NCBI GenBank assembly: GCA_001641205.1 | Contig: LSMX01000002.1 | Span: forward strand, 124,001-188,000 | Reading direction: 5' to 3' | DNA length: 64,000 nt | Source: Mycoplasma sp. Bg1 | GTDB lineage: Bacteria > Bacillota_I > Bacilli_A > Mycoplasmatales > Hepatoplasmataceae | Program-made: the position numbers and the translations under genes | The notes under the pieces: model-generated | The model's input: the letters and a program-made list of their open reading frames with translations, nothing else | Database searches by the model: none | What the model was told of the DNA's origin: nothing | Shown: positions 9,998-22,920 of the stretch, piece after piece | Position numbering within the stretch: position 1 is the first letter of the stretch | Layout: each line of letters opens with the position of its first letter

Positions 9998-12818
9998 CCG
10001 CCATATCTATTGCATCTTGTAATTCCACAGAAACAATTTTTGTAATTCCTTTTTGTTGCATTGTAACTCCATAAAGAATATCTGCCTTTTCCATTGTTCC
10101 TGGTCGATGTGTTGTAATTATTAGTTGTGTTTTTTTGTTTAAATTTTTTGCAAAATTAGAAAAACGATTAACATTTGATTCATCAAGTGCAGCTTCAACT
10201 TCATCAAGTAAAAGTAAAGGTAAATTATTAACTTCGTTTATTGCAAAAATCAAAGACAAAGCAATCATTGATCTTTCTCCACCAGAATATAAATTAATAT
10301 TTTGAACTTTTTTTCCTGGTGTCATTGCTTCAATAAATAATCCAGAATCTAATTTATTTTCAGGATCAACATAATTTAATTTTGCATGACCTCCCCCCAG
10401 AATTTGAGTAAAGACATTTTGAAATTTAATATTGACTTTATCAAAAGTTTTGATAAATTTTTCTTCCATCTTATCATCCATTTCAGAAATTGTAGAAAGA
10501 AGTTTATCTTTTGAAAGAATTAGATCTTCAGTTTGAGTACTTAATTTTTTATAATCAACTGCAAGTTCATTATAACTTTCAATTGCTTCTAGATTAACAA
10601 ATCCTAAACTATTAATTTGATTTCGTAATTCAATTTGCATAGTTGATGTATCATCATCTTTTTGATTATCCTTTGGAAAAGTCATTTCCTTTAAAGCATC
10701 TCAAGTTAATTTATAATCATGATTTAAAATAGAAAGATTTTTGTTAATTTGCTGAATTACTTTTTCTAAAACAATTTTGCTTTCACTATTTTTTGTAACA
10801 ACTATTCCTCATTCTTTTCTAAAATCTTCTAATTTGCTTTGATATTCAATTACTGTTTTTGAAAGCTGACTTTTTTCATCCTGAATTTTTTTAATATCAC
10901 GATTTAATTGTTCAAGTGAATATTCTGTAATTGAAGATAATCCTTTAATCTTATTTAAATCAAAAGTAGTTCCAAAAGATGATTCAAATTGATCTAATAA
11001 TTTATGCAAATTAGACTCGAGATAAGTAACTCTTTCTTCTGACCTTACAATACTTTTGGTAAGAGAAAAAAAGTTATCTTTCAATTCACTTAGAAGTATT
11101 TTTGCTGCTTCATAATTATTAGTAATTTCATTTATTTGATTTAAAATTACTTTTTTCCGATTTATTAATTCATCATTTATTTTTGAAATTGGTGTATTTT
11201 GCGAACCACCCTTAATAGTAAAGCCAGGATAAATTACTTCCCCCTCAAGAGTAACAATAGTAAATTTATAACCAGATTGCTTTGCTGCTCTAAGTGCAAA
11301 ATCAAGATTTTCAAATAATAAAATATTTCCCGCAATTGAACTTACAACATTTTTAAATTGAGCTTTTGTTTTAATTATTGAATCCAAAGGACCAATATAA
11401 CCCCTTAAATTTGTAAAAGCTATTTTATATTTTTCATTTATTGCATTTGGTTGAACTTGTTCAGCAGGAACAAATGTAGTAGTTCCATAATTATATTTTT
11501 TTAAAAAAGTAATTGCTTCTTTTATTGTTTCTTGATTATTGACTACAAGATTTTTTAATTTGTTTCCTAACCCCACAAGAATTGCAGTATCATATTTTGT
11601 TTCAAATTCAATTAATTCAATAATTGTTCCATAAATAATATTAAAAATATCTTTATTTTCAAGAAGTTTTTTAGTTGCATAATTATATTTTGATTTTTGA
11701 TGCTTATTTTCATCAATACTATAATTAATTAATTGCAATTGTTGATTAATTCTATTTTTTTCAAGTTCTAATCTATTCGTTTCTTTTTCCTGTTCTTTTA
11801 AATTTCTTTCTAAATCAAGAGTATCTAATTGATCATTTTTTATAATTAATTTAAGATCTTCAATATTTTTAGCATTTTTTGTTATTTCTTTTTCTAAAGT
11901 TGTTTTTGAGGCAGAAGAAAATGATGCAGTTTGAGTTAATTCATTTTGTTTAGTTTGAAGCGAATAAAGATTTTTTTCAAATTCAAGAATTTTTTCTTGA
12001 GTTGTTTTTGTTTTTGTAGTTAAAATATCACTTTCATTATTAAGATAATCTCTTTTTGTTTCTGTTTCTTGAATAAGAATAAGTAAATTTTCTTTTTCAA
12101 CAAGTCCATTTGTTAATTGAGTTTTAATAAGAGGAAGTTCAATATCAGTAAGTTGTTTTTTAATTTCTAAAAACTTTCTTGCTTTTATACACTGCTTTTC
12201 TAATGGTTTTATTTGTTTATTCATTTCTGTAAGTTTAACAGAAAAAATATCTAAATTTTGACTAGTTTTCTCAAGTTTTTTAAGAGCATCTATTTTTTGA
12301 TATTTATATCTTGCAACTCCTGCGGCTTCTTCAAGAAGTTCTTTTAAATCATTAGGTTTTGCATCCATAATTTTTGTAACAGATCCTTGAGAAATAATTG
12401 AAAGATCAGTATTTCCTAAACCTGTATCTAAAAAAAGATTCTTAATATCTTTTCTTCTTACTAATTCTTTATTAATAAAGTATTCATTTTGATCCTGGTT
12501 TCGATAACTTCTTCTTGTAATTTGGACTTCATTAAAATCAATATTTAAAATTTGATTTTCATTATTAAAAATTAAAGAAACTTCTGCAAAATCTGCAGCT
12601 TTTTCATCATCTGAACCAGAAAAAATCATATCTTTTGCAGTAGTTGCTCGTAAATTTTTTCTTGAAGTTTCTCCAAGAACCCATTTAACAGCATCGTTAA
12701 TATTTGATTTTCCTGAACCATTTGGTCCCACTATAACAGTAAATCCTTCTTTAAAATTTATTTTTGTAGGGTGAGCAAATGATTTAAATCCTTGAGCTTC
12801 AATTCTTTTTAAAAACAT
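9990..12818 (-). CDS. smc: chromosome segregation protein SMC
   Basis: SMC ATPase of 942 residues, shorter than the usual ~1180 because both coiled-coil arms are short. Walker A GPNGSGKSN is at 31-39, the hinge at about 380-520, the ABC signature YSGGERS at 844-850 and Walker B LLLLDEVEAALDE at about 865-877. It organises and segregates the chromosome, normally with ScpA and ScpB, which are not in this window. The gene begins 6 bases after the rnc stop and its end overlaps ftsY, so it is translated inside the fakA-ffh operon. TGA codons around 10690-10810 are Trp; a standard-code reading splits the gene there. Confidence 0.96.
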
Positions 12819-12824
12819 ATCTTT

Positions 12825-13502
12825 TTAGGTTACTAACCTTCCATAAGCATCACTTGCTGCTTTTTGTTCTGCTTTATTTTTACTATTTCCAGTTCCTTCT
12901 CCAAGAATTTGTTCTTCAAAAATTGCCTTTGCCTTAAAAACAATGTTTTTGTTTTTATCTTTAATTGAAATCGTATCATAAGTTACTGATTTTCTTGTTT
13001 CGGATTGTAAAAATTCTTGTAATTTAGTTTTATAATCCTTTAAATCATCAAGATCAAATTGATCAATCTCTTGAAAAACAAAATTATTAATAAATTTCTT
13101 TGTTTCTTCATAACCAAGGTCAAGATAAATAGCTCCAATCAAGGATTCAATTACATCTTCATAAACTGAATCGCTTAATTTAGTTTTATTTTCTCCCTTT
13201 CCTAAAAGCATATAATGTTGAAGATTTAATTCTCGACCAATTTTTGAAAGTGAACGTTTATTTACCATATTAGACTTTAAAAGAGTCATTTGTCCTGGCT
13301 CCATCTCTTTGTAATTATTAAAAATATGTTGAGCAACAAAGAAACCTAGAATAGAATCTCCTAGAAATTCTAAACGTTCATATGGTTCTACATTATTTTT
13401 CGATTCATGAGAAAAACTCATATGAGTTAAAGCCTCAATATAACGCTTACTACTTTTTGGAGAAATTTTCATAGCTTTAAATAATTTTTGTAAGTGTTCC
13501 AT
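12825..13502 (-). CDS. rnc: ribonuclease III
   Basis: RNase III (225 residues), processing rRNA precursors and other double-stranded RNA. Catalytic signature ERLEFLGDS is at 42-50, with the downstream metal-ligand segment EDVIESLIGAIYLD. A double-stranded RNA-binding domain occupies the last 70 residues (QEFLQSETRK to KAEQKAASDAY). The start codon overlaps the plsX stop in TAATG, and smc follows after 6 bases. The order plsX-rnc-smc is conserved in Firmicutes and Mollicutes. Confidence 0.96.
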   Translation of the reverse strand: MEHLQKLFKAMKISPKSSKRYIEALTHMSFSHESKNNVEPYERLEFLGDSILGFFVAQHIFNNYKEMEPGQMTLLKSNMVNKRSLSKIGRELNLQHYMLLGKGENKTKLSDSVYEDVIESLIGAIYLDLGYEETKKFINNFVFQEIDQFDLDDLKDYKTKLQEFLQSETRKSVTYDTISIKDKNKNIVFKAKAIFEEQILGEGTGNSKNKAEQKAASDAYGRLVT

Positions 13503-14482
13503 TATTTTAAAACTTCCTCAAATTTTTTAATTACATCATTTTCTAATAAAATTTTTGTAGTTCTCAAAGCATTTGAAAGCATTTTTACATTAGAACCTCC
13601 ATGAGCTTTAGTTACTAATTTATCTAAACCAACAACAATTGCTCCTCCGAGATATTCTTCATTTAAAATATTATTTTTGAAATCATCACGAAAACTTTTT
13701 GCAAGTCCAAGTCCAATTTTTGATAACAAACTTTTTTCTGCATTATTTTTTAACATTTGAACAAAAACCATAATTGATCCCTCAATTGTTTTCAAAGCAA
13801 TATTTCCTTCAAGAGCACTTGTAACAATTACTTCTGATTCTTTATCAATAAGAATTTTATTTCCCTCAATATTACCTTTAAAATTTATTTTATTATTTTT
13901 TTCAAGTAATTTATATGTTTCTTTTAAAAGAGCATTTCCTTTTTCAGGTTCAAGTCCTACATTTAGCAATTTGACCCTTGGTTTTTTATGAAAACCAAGT
14001 GCTTTAATAAGTTCTTGACCCATTAGAGCATTTTTTTCTAAAGCTATTGGATCAGAATCAAGATTTGCTCCAACATCAAGCATTGTAAAAAGTTGGCCGT
14101 CAGCTTTTGTTGCAAAGGGAGCAAATCCAGGTTTAACATTTTCTTTAATAGGAGAAAAAATAGTATAAGCTGCAAAAACAAGAGCACCTGAATTAGCTGC
14201 AGAAACAATTGCATCTGCTTTGTCTTCCTTAACTAATTCCATTGCCCGAACAAGCGTATTATCTTTTTTTCTTTTAATTGCAAGAGGTTTATCATCTTGA
14301 GTAATTCTTGTTTTAACTTGAATAATTTCAAAATTATTGTGTTTTGAAAAAAGATTATTTTTATTTGTAAAACCAATTACTTTTCAATTAGGAAATTGAT
14401 CAAGAAAATCATAAACTGCTGGCAAGGAAACTTTTTCTTCTTTATCTCCCCCAGATAAATCAATAGCAATTGTTTTTTTCAT
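13502..14482 (-). CDS. plsX: phosphate acyltransferase PlsX
   Basis: Acyl-phosphate synthase of 326 residues that makes acyl-phosphate for phosphatidic acid synthesis, acting at the membrane surface. The start IAIDLSGGDKEE corresponds to the family's xDxMGGD opening, and AIVSAANSGALV is the conserved glycine/serine block. The start at 14482 follows GGAGAG and lies one base after the fakA stop. In Mollicutes, which depend on scavenged fatty acids, FakA-made acyl-phosphate and PlsX feed the same pool, so the adjacency makes metabolic sense. Confidence 0.94.
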
Positions 14483-14483
14483 C

Positions 14484-16136
14484 TTATTTCTCTCCAAAAA
14501 TTAGAAGACTATAAATATTTTGCCCTCCAAATTTAACCTCAAGTTCTATTTCTTTAAAATTAGATTTAATTCATTTTATCAAAATTTTTCGTTGCTCTGC
14601 ACTAACATCATGATTATAAATAATGGTAATTAATTCATTTCCATTATCAACAAATTTTTGAATTACACTTTTTGCAGTTTCTAAAATATCAGGATTAGCT
14701 ACAATTATTTTTTTATTCATTATTGAAATAAAATCATTTTTTTTAACTTTAATATTGTTCATTTCTGTACTACGAACTGCACATGTTATTACTGCTTCAT
14801 CAATTGAATTTACTGTTTTCATAATTTCTTTTTTAAATTTATTAAATTCAACCATTTCTTTTGAAGTGTTCATTAAAGCAACAATTCCTTGTTGAAGTGA
14901 TTTTGTTGGTAAAACAAAAATTTTCTTATTAGTAATTTGATTTTTTGCTCCATCTGCAGTTAAAATAATATTAGAGTTATTTGGTAATAAAAGAATATTT
15001 TTATTGGGTAGTTTTTCAATAATATCAATAAATTCTTTAATTGAAGGGTTCATCGATTGTCCACCATGGACAACTTGATCTACTCCCAATTCTTGGAAAT
15101 AATCATTTAATCCTTTACCATCAGAAACAGCAATAATTCCTAATTTATCTTCATTTACATCTTGTTTTGGAGTAATTAAGAATTGATCTCCTATTACTTC
15201 ATGACCCTCAGCCATTGCTTGTGAGGCCATATTATCTGCTTTAATTTTAGTAAATTCTCCATATTTTTGAGCTTCATTAAAAACAATTCCAGGGCGTTTT
15301 GTATGAACATGAACTTTTAAAATATCATCTTCTACAATTAAAACTAGAGAGTCGCCTATTCCTTCTAAAAATTTTTTAAATTTTGTCCGGGAAAATTTCT
15401 TTGGACTACGCAATGTCAAAATAAATTCAGTACAATAACCAATATTTTTGGTAGGATCAGCTTTAGTTAAAATTTCAGGTTTTGGAAGTTGATGTTCTTG
15501 AGTTAATTCCAATTTCATGTGCAAAGGTTTTCTCTCAAGAGCAGCAACTACACCTTGAATAAGAATCATTAACCCATAAGCACCTGAATCAACTACTCCT
15601 GATTCTTTTAAAATCGGAAGTTGATTTGGAGTATTATCTACTGCTTTTTCTACAATTAAATCAACATGTTTTCAGGCTTCACGAACTGTTTTGGCATTGC
15701 GGTCATAGTTTTCTTCTAACACACGAATAATAGAAAGAATTGTTCCTTCAACAGGATTTGAAACAGCATTATAAGCATATCTCTTCATTTCCCCAAAAAT
15801 AGTTTTCATTGTTGTGTTATCTTTTGAGATATTTCCTGTTATTTTTATTCCTTCCGCAAGTCCTTTAAAAATTTGACTAGTAATAACTCCTGAATTTCCT
15901 CTTGCTCCAAGCAATGCTCCTCTTGCAAAATCAGCAAAAATTTCAGCATCACTTTCTGAATTATCACTAATATTGTTTCATGCACTAACCATAGTTGCCA
16001 ACATATTTGATCCTGTATCTCCATCAGGAACAGGGAAAACATTTAGATCATTTATTGTTTGTTCATGCCTTTGTAAATTCGCAACAGCAGATTCAATAAT
16101 TTCTAATATTAACTCTTTATGTGTATTATCTGACAT
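14484..16136 (-). CDS. fakA: fatty acid kinase catalytic subunit FakA (DAK domain)
   Basis: Protein of 550 residues matching the YloV/FakA family length. The N-terminal DhaL/Dak phosphatase-like domain has NVFPVPDGDTGSNM, GARGNSGVI and VVDSGAYGLM. The C-terminal half resembles a DegV-type region. FakA phosphorylates fatty acids held by FakB proteins, giving acyl-phosphate for phospholipid synthesis; no FakB is in the window. SD AAGGAG precedes the start at 16136. It heads the fakA-plsX-rnc-smc-ftsY-ylxM-ffh unit, with two TATAAT boxes upstream. Confidence 0.93.
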
Positions 16137-16191
16137 TAGATTCTCCTTATCTTTAATTTATATATATTTATTTCAAAAAAATATTAACTAA

Positions 16192-16211
16192 ATTATATAC
16201 ATTAAATTATA
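16192..16211 (-). promoter_or_regulatory. promoter of the fakA-ffh operon
   Basis: Two TATAAT boxes on the minus strand (complement at 16192-16197 and 16206-16211) lie 55-75 bases upstream of the fakA start. Either could be the -10; no strong -35 is seen. Confidence 0.5.
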
Positions 16212-16244
16212 CTATTTACCTTTTAATATGAACTATTTTACAAC

Positions 16245-16271
16245 AAAAAAACCCTATAAAATAGGGTTTTT
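16245..16271 (-). terminator. terminator downstream of ABC-2 permease A
   Basis: Perfect 11-bp stem AAAAACCCTAT / ATAGGGTTTTT with loop AAA and a seven-base T run on the minus strand, 30 bases after the permease stop. It insulates the fakA promoter from the ABC cluster. Confidence 0.88.
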
Positions 16272-16302
16272 AAAAGATATTTAAATTTATTTAATAATCA
16301 GT

Positions 16303-17667
16303 CTAATTAACTCACTCAAATTTTCAAGCACTAATTGCTCCAAGAAAGACAATTCAAACATAAGGCATAAAAACATCAATAATTGATTTTGCATTTGTAA
16401 AGTCAAAGGCTTTTGAATATTCCATTGAACCAACAAGAGCTTTTATTGTATTTACTGTTCCTGTATCTATTAAATTCATAACTAAAGTTCCATAGGTTAT
16501 AACACCTTCGATAATATTAGTTAAATTAAATTTAAATGGCAGCATTCCAGAAATAATTGTATTAATAACTCCTTGAACTGTGCTGGGTACTGTTAAAAGA
16601 AGATAAAATAAATCATCAATAAAGAAATCTCCACCATGATTTGCATAATAACTTTTTATTGTGGAAATTAAATCATTAGCTATTCAATCTTTAATTATTT
16701 GTGGATCTTCATTATAAATAGTAAGGATATTTAGATATCAAAAAAGTCCTGGAGATTTAAGTTGTTCACCTTGATCAACATTAGAAAAATCTAATTTTTT
16801 TCCAGCCGCATTAATTGCAGTAGCCATATCATTTCAAAGTTCAAGTCATGGTGCACCATCTCCATTTAATCATGCTTTTGCACCCTCTGGATCTAAAATA
16901 TAACCAATAATTATTGCCCCTTGTTCTGGGAATGTTTCTGTAAGTAAGACATTAACTTTATCAAGAATAGTAAAAACTGTTTTACTAAGTCCTGAATTAA
17001 AGGCAGCTGTTAATTGATTTCCACTATAGTAATTAGGAATTAAATAATAAAACCAGTGAAATCAATTATTTCCGACAAGCAAAAATCCCGGCATAATTAC
17101 TCCACCAAAAAGAATTAAAGCAGCAATATATCCAAAAGTTAATAGGTAAAAGGAAAGTGATGATTTTGCAATAGCGGCAAAACAGAATGCCAAAGCTAAT
17201 GTTACGCAAAGAGAAAGAGCAGATGCATAAAAAAGAATTGCTCATTGAACTTGATCTCAATGAACTTTTCCAGGAATACTTTCTAAAGTTTCATCAAGAT
17301 GTCCAAAGTTAACTGCTAAGAAAGGAATAACATTAGAGAAAAGAAACCCAAGTCCAAGCACTCATATTACAGTAGCCATTGAAATAAGAGCAGCAAAAGA
17401 CATTTTCACTACTAGAGTAGTAACTTTATTAAGTTTTGTTGTTCCCATTACTTTTAAAAAGGAAGTCCGTTTAATTTCTTCAAGCCCTCCTCCAAAATAA
17501 AGAAGTACTGCACCAACTATTCCCACAGAAATTGTAGAAGGAATAATATAAGCCGCAGGAATAAAATACCCTAATCCTACAAGTAAAATTAAAGGAATTA
17601 CAAAAATGAAAATTGAAGATGGTGATCTAAAAAAAGTTTTAATTTCTTGTAAAAATAGGGCCCGCAT
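16303..17667 (-). CDS. ABC-2 type membrane protein A
   Basis: Polytopic protein of 454 residues. A short N-terminal amphipathic stretch (MRALFLQEIKTFFRSP) leads into about six membrane helices typical of ABC-2 exporters, with the coupling-like motif EEIKRTSFLKVMGTTKLNK. A large loop of about 150 residues lies between the later helices, probably outside the cell. The motif NPxY/PNYYSGN after it is shared with the other three membrane proteins of this cluster. Its start codon overlaps the stop of the tandem ABC ATPase (TAATG), so it is the clearest partner of that ATPase. No TGA-free reading exists: many Trp are TGA. Substrate is unknown. Confidence 0.75.
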
Positions 17668-20600
17668 TATTCTTTGCTCACCTCTTCATAAATTTCAGCT
17701 ATTTTTTGTTGCTCTTGTTTTTCTATATTATTTAGTTCTTTAATTCTTAGTGAAATTGCTTTATCCAATTTAGGTAATTTTTGATTATTTGTTTGTTTTT
17801 TAGAAGCAACTCCATTTTGATCTTTGATTAATGGTTTTTTTAAAATGCCTAATTCTTTATTTCTTATGGACATTTCTTCTTCGATGATAGTTTCGATTAA
17901 AATTTTATCTTTTCCAATTCGATTTTTTTGATTTTTATCATATTCATTTTTTACAATTGCAAAATCTTCTTCATGTTTTTTAATTGCTATTTTTTGATGT
18001 TCTACTTCACTTGTAAGAACTAAAATATGATTTTTAACAAGCTCTGCAATTTCTTCTTTATCTTTTTTGATAATTGCATTAATTTGACTTTCAAGATGTT
18101 TTTCATCATAATCAATTTCTTCTGTTTGTTTTTTAATATCAGCAAGAACTTCTTCTTTTATAGTGTTTACTTTTTCAATATCAATATTGATTTGATTAAT
18201 TTTTTTATCAGTTTCTGTTAATTTATTTCCACTATTAACTATTGAATTTTCCTTACCATTTTGATTTTGTTTTTCAATAATTGAAGAAGAATTTTCAGTT
18301 TTTGAAATAATTATATTACTTTTTTCAGGACTCAACTTAACAAGTTCTTCTTTTAAATCTTTAATAATATTATCTAAAGCATTTATAGAATTATCATCTG
18401 TATATTTTTTTAAAGTTTTTTTCTTTTCTTTTAAATCATTTTCAAGATCAAGAAGATCTTTTTTATGTTTCGGTTCAAGATTTGCATATACAATATCATC
18501 AAATTCTTTTGATTTTAATTCTACTAATTTTCTTTCATTAGATTCAATTTTTTTATATAAAGGATTTTTAGTTAGTTCTTTTTCTTCTAACACAAATTCT
18601 TTTTGTAATTTTTTTGTATTCATTTCTGTATTCTTGGAAATTTTAGCAGTTAATTTTGCTTTAAATTCTGGTGATTTTAATTCTTCAAGTTCGTCTTGCA
18701 AAAGATAAACTTCTTTAAAATTTGAATCATTAATAGATTTATCATCTATATCAATATTTTCTGTATGTTCATTTTTATCATTACTAAAAATTTTAAACAT
18801 TTTTGCTTTCACCTGTTCCTGAGTTCAATTATGGATATCATGTTCTTCAGTTTTAACTCCGTAATTAAGAATTACTAATTTGTTTGCTAAATTATGTATT
18901 TCTTCATAATTGTGAGAAATAATAATTAAAGTTGCTTTTGATTTATCAAGATATTCTTTTACATATCCATTAATTTTATGAATCGAATCAATATCAAGAC
19001 CTGTAGAAATTTCATCTAAAATAACTAGTTTTGGTTTTTTAATTAAAGCTAGCAAAACATTTAATCGTTGTTTTTCTCCTCCGGATAATAAATAAGCTTT
19101 ATTTTTTCTTAAATTATCAAGTTTAAAAACTTTTAAAGCATTATTAATTTCATTTTTTGTAAGTGAATATCTATTTGCTCTTGCAAAAAAGATTACTACA
19201 TCAAATACACTCATTTCTTGAGGAAAGGAAGAGTTTTGAAATTGAACTCCCACATTATTTATTACTGATCTTTTTGTTTTTCCAAAAGAATAAGCAATTT
19301 CTCCATAATTAGGTTTAATTAATTGTGCAAGCATAGAAACAATTGTGGATTTTCCCGAACCATTTGGACCAGTAATGGCAATTCTATCACCATCTTTAAT
19401 TTCTAAATTAAAATTTTGAACTGCTTTTATATGTTTATAATTTTTAGAAAGATGTCTAATTTCAATAATATTTCCTTTTTTAGGAGGTCTAATATTAAAT
19501 TTTGTTTTTCCTTTATCTAAAAAATCATAAACATTATTGGTTCAACTATTTTCATAAGATTTATCATGAGCAATAATTTTTGCATCACTTCTTGCTTTTT
19601 CTTGTCTATCTATTTCTTCTAATTCTTTAATTTTTTTAGGAATTCCTTTTTCTAATTCACATAAATTTTGACTATATTCTTGTTGTTTAGATACAATTCC
19701 ATCTTGTTCTTGAGTTAATGCTTTTTCTAAAACATGTAGTTCTTTAATTCTTAAGTCTATTTCTTTTTTAATAATAGTTTTTACTAATTTTTTATCATCT
19801 ATAGTTTGATTTTGATATTTTTTAGTAAATTCATCTTTTGCAATTTCAAAATCTTCTTCACATTTTTTAATTGCAATTTTTTGTACTTTTAAATCATTTG
19901 TAACATTAACAATATGATTTTTTATAAGATTTGCAATTTCCTCATTATCTTTTTTAATAAGCACATTCATGTGGTCTTCTAAATGTCTTTCATCGTGGTC
20001 AATTTTTTTTGTTTCTTTTGCAACATCAATTGCAATTTCTTCTTTCATAATATTAGCTTTTTGAATATTAATTTTAATTTGTGCAATTTCTTTATCAATT
20101 GCAATTATGTCTTTTTCCTTATCAACTATTAAACCTTTATCATGATTTTTAGCTTTTTCTGAAACAGTTTTAGTGAGTTCTTGGGGTTTTAGTTCTACTT
20201 TAGGATTTTTTTGATTATTTAAATTAACTAGTTCTTTTTCTAATTCTTTAACAATATTATCTAAAGCACTAATTGGATGTTCCTCAATATATTTATGTAG
20301 AATTTTTTTTCTTTCTTTTAAATTTGTTTCTAAATCTAAACGATCTTTTTTATGTTTAGAAACAAGTTTTGCATATAAAACATCTTGAAATTCTTTAGAA
20401 TTCAATTCTAATAATTTTTTTTCATTAGATGGAATTTTTTTATATAAAGAGTTTTTAATTAATTCCTTTTCTTTTTGATTAAATTCTTTTTGATCTTTTT
20501 CCTTGTTTGCTGCTGTTTTTTCAGTAACTTTTATAGCTAATTTTGTTTTAAATTCTGGTAATTTTAATTCAGTAAGTTCATCTTGTAAACGATATGCTTC

Positions 20601-21479
20601 ACGAAAATTTAAATTATGGGCAAATTTTTCATGTTGCTTTTTAATATCATCAGTATAATTATTTTTTACATCATCATATTCTTTGTTTACTTTTTGTATA
20701 ATAGCAATTTCTCTTGCTTGTTTTATATTTTTAGCAACAAGATCAATGTCAATAGAGACAATATCCATGAATTTGTCAAGATTTAAATTTTTTGAAGGAA
20801 AACTTTCAGCAATTAGACCTTCTTTCAAAACATAAGAAGTTTTTGTTAATTCTATTACTTCTTCAATATTATGAGAAACAATAATTAAAGAAACTTCTTT
20901 ATCAAGTTTTAAATATTCTTTAATATAATTTTTAATATCAGTTGAGGATTTTACATCAAGTCCTGAAGAAATTTCATCAAGAATAAGTAATTTAGGTCTT
21001 TTGATTAAAGAAAGAATAATATTTACCCGTTGTTGTTGTCCACCAGATAATTTATCAATTCTTTGTTTTAAATAAGGTTTAATTCCAAATAAGACTATTA
21101 AATCATCAAGTTGTTGTTTAGTAAGTCTAATTCCTAAAGGAACAGCAGATTGAAATAATTTTAAAACATCCTTTACAAAAAAACCTTCAGGATAAGAAAG
21201 ATTTTGAAATTGAACTCCAAGTAATTCCAAAGCTTTTGATTTTGTATCAGCATATCCATAAACAACCGTTCCATCATGAAAGGCTCGTTGTTGAGTAATT
21301 AATGAAATAAGAGTGGATTTCCCAGACCCATTACGGCCTAAAAGGGCAATTCTTTCTCCTTTTTGGACTTCAAGATTAACTCCTTTTAGAACTTCATTTT
21401 TTCCATAACTTTTTTTAATCCCCACAACACGGAGGGCAAATTTTTCATTATCTTGATAAATAAATTTACTTTGTTTCAT
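17667..21479 (-). CDS. tandem ABC ATPase with two coiled-coil domains
   Basis: One continuous frame of 1270 residues (the TGA codons at 19542 and 18822 are Trp), arranged as ABC1, coiled coil 1, ABC2, coiled coil 2. ABC1 has Walker A GRNGSGKST at 48-56, LSGGQ at 144-148, Walker B LLILDEIS and switch IIVSHN. ABC2 has GPNGSGKST at 704-712, LSGGE at 798-802, VILDEIS and IIISHN. Both nucleotide sites therefore look complete. The coiled coils (about 255-645 and 895-1270) are homologous to each other, sharing LQDEL-ELK-PEFK, LYKKI-SNE-KL and SKEF. The gene thus arose by internal duplication of an ABC-plus-coil unit. It is followed by permease A with overlapping stop and start. A single polypeptide would supply both ATPase sites of an exporter; the role of the coils is unknown. 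Confidence 0.85.
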
Positions 21480-21567
21480 ATTCCCTATTATTTCTATATA
21501 TTAACTTAATTTTACTATATTAAATCATCTTTTACAATAAAGACTTTCTAATAAAGATAATAAATAT

Positions 21568-22830
21568 TTATTGTTTACTTTTTTTCCTTTTATAGTAATT
21601 AATGATATTTGTTGAAAATTCAAAAACCAAAATGAAAGCATAAGGAAGAATTAAGGAAGCATTATATTGCCAAGATTCAGACCATTTAAAGTATTTTATA
21701 TTCGGAGCAAGCGATTGGGTTTGTTTAATACTAAAAACATCACCGCTTGAAACTTCAATTTTTTTTGAAGTTAAAATTTGATCAGAACTATATATTGGCA
21801 CTTCATTATTTGAATAATTGTATAAAGAAAATTCATTGCCATTAGCGGTATAACTTAAATGATAAAGATTTTGTTCATATAAATTTGAATCAAAGTTAGA
21901 AGCTACAAAAGTTCCCTCATGAAGTTTAAAATAAACATCAAAATTTTTAGTTAAATTATCACTAATTCAAGTGCTATCAATTGTAATTTGTTCATTAAAT
22001 TGAATATTATAATAAGCATGATTCCCAAAAAGAAAGAATCCTCATTCATTAACTCAATATAATGGATTTAAAAAAGAAGCATACATTGCTCAACTATGTT
22101 GGTTTAAATTTAGAGCAGGTGCTTTTCAAGGAGAAGCAACAAGAGGAGTTTCTTCTGTCGGAACCATAGGAACGTTTTTAGCATCAGAAGCCCCAAACAT
22201 TGTAGACATAATTCCCCCAAAAATTAAGGTATAAGTAATAAATCCAAGAATCATAATAAAAAAGGTTTTTTGAGTGTTTGTAAAAGCAGTTAAGAAAATT
22301 GAAAGCGAATACATTACCGCAGTATAAAGAAATCCATAATAGAGAACTGCTCAAAAATCAACATCTGCTCATCTGATTTTAATTGTTTCTGTTACATCAA
22401 CACCATTTGCATGCATAAAAGGTGAAGTAGCATCTCATGCATAAAGATCAACAAGAATATTTGTATAATGTTCAATTAAAATAAAAAGTCCCACAGAATA
22501 AATGAGGGTTAACCCGCCAACAACCATCATTAATAAGAAAACAGCAAAATTAATTTCATAGTTTTTCATATTACTAAGTTCACTATTATTGCTTAAAGTT
22601 GATTTTTTCATTGAAAAATAAGTTGAGCCAAAGGTAATTGCTTCAATAAACAAAAGAGAAAAACCTATTGTTTCAACAAAAATTCCACTTGTATGTAAAA
22701 TTGAACCCAAGCCCACAATAAACATTAAAGGTAAGAAAAAAATGCCGATATATGCTAAAGGTGATTTAAAAAATTTCTTTGTATAAAATCATCATATATT
22801 AATTGAATTTATTCATTTTCAAAATATCAT
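21568..22830 (-). CDS. ABC-2 type membrane protein B
   Basis: Polytopic protein of about 420 residues. It starts with a Trp-rich amphipathic helix, then membrane helices and the coupling-like KKSTLSNNSELSNMKNYE. A loop of roughly 180 residues with many Asn, Tyr and Phe lies before the last helix, and the tail is basic (YKRKKSKQ). The motif LNPLYWVNEWGF is shared with its paralogues. The start at 22830 has no SD but a TATTAT box lies about 7-8 bases upstream, so the transcript may be leaderless. The ATPase gene follows after about 90 bases. Substrate is unknown. Confidence 0.7.
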
Positions 22831-22920
22831 ATTTATACATAATATTATCTCATTTCTAAATAATAATACTTTATTTTTTTAAATAAATTAAAATGTAATT
22901 ATATTCAAAAGGAGAACATT

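Noticed and set aside
15845..16042. Minus-strand ORF of 65 residues inside fakA
   Set aside because: Out-of-frame shadow of the conserved DAK domain coding sequence.
19335..19541. Split of the ABC protein into separate genes at 19542 and 18825
   Set aside because: The breaks are TGA (Trp) codons; reading through with code 4 restores a continuous frame including Walker A of the second ABC domain.
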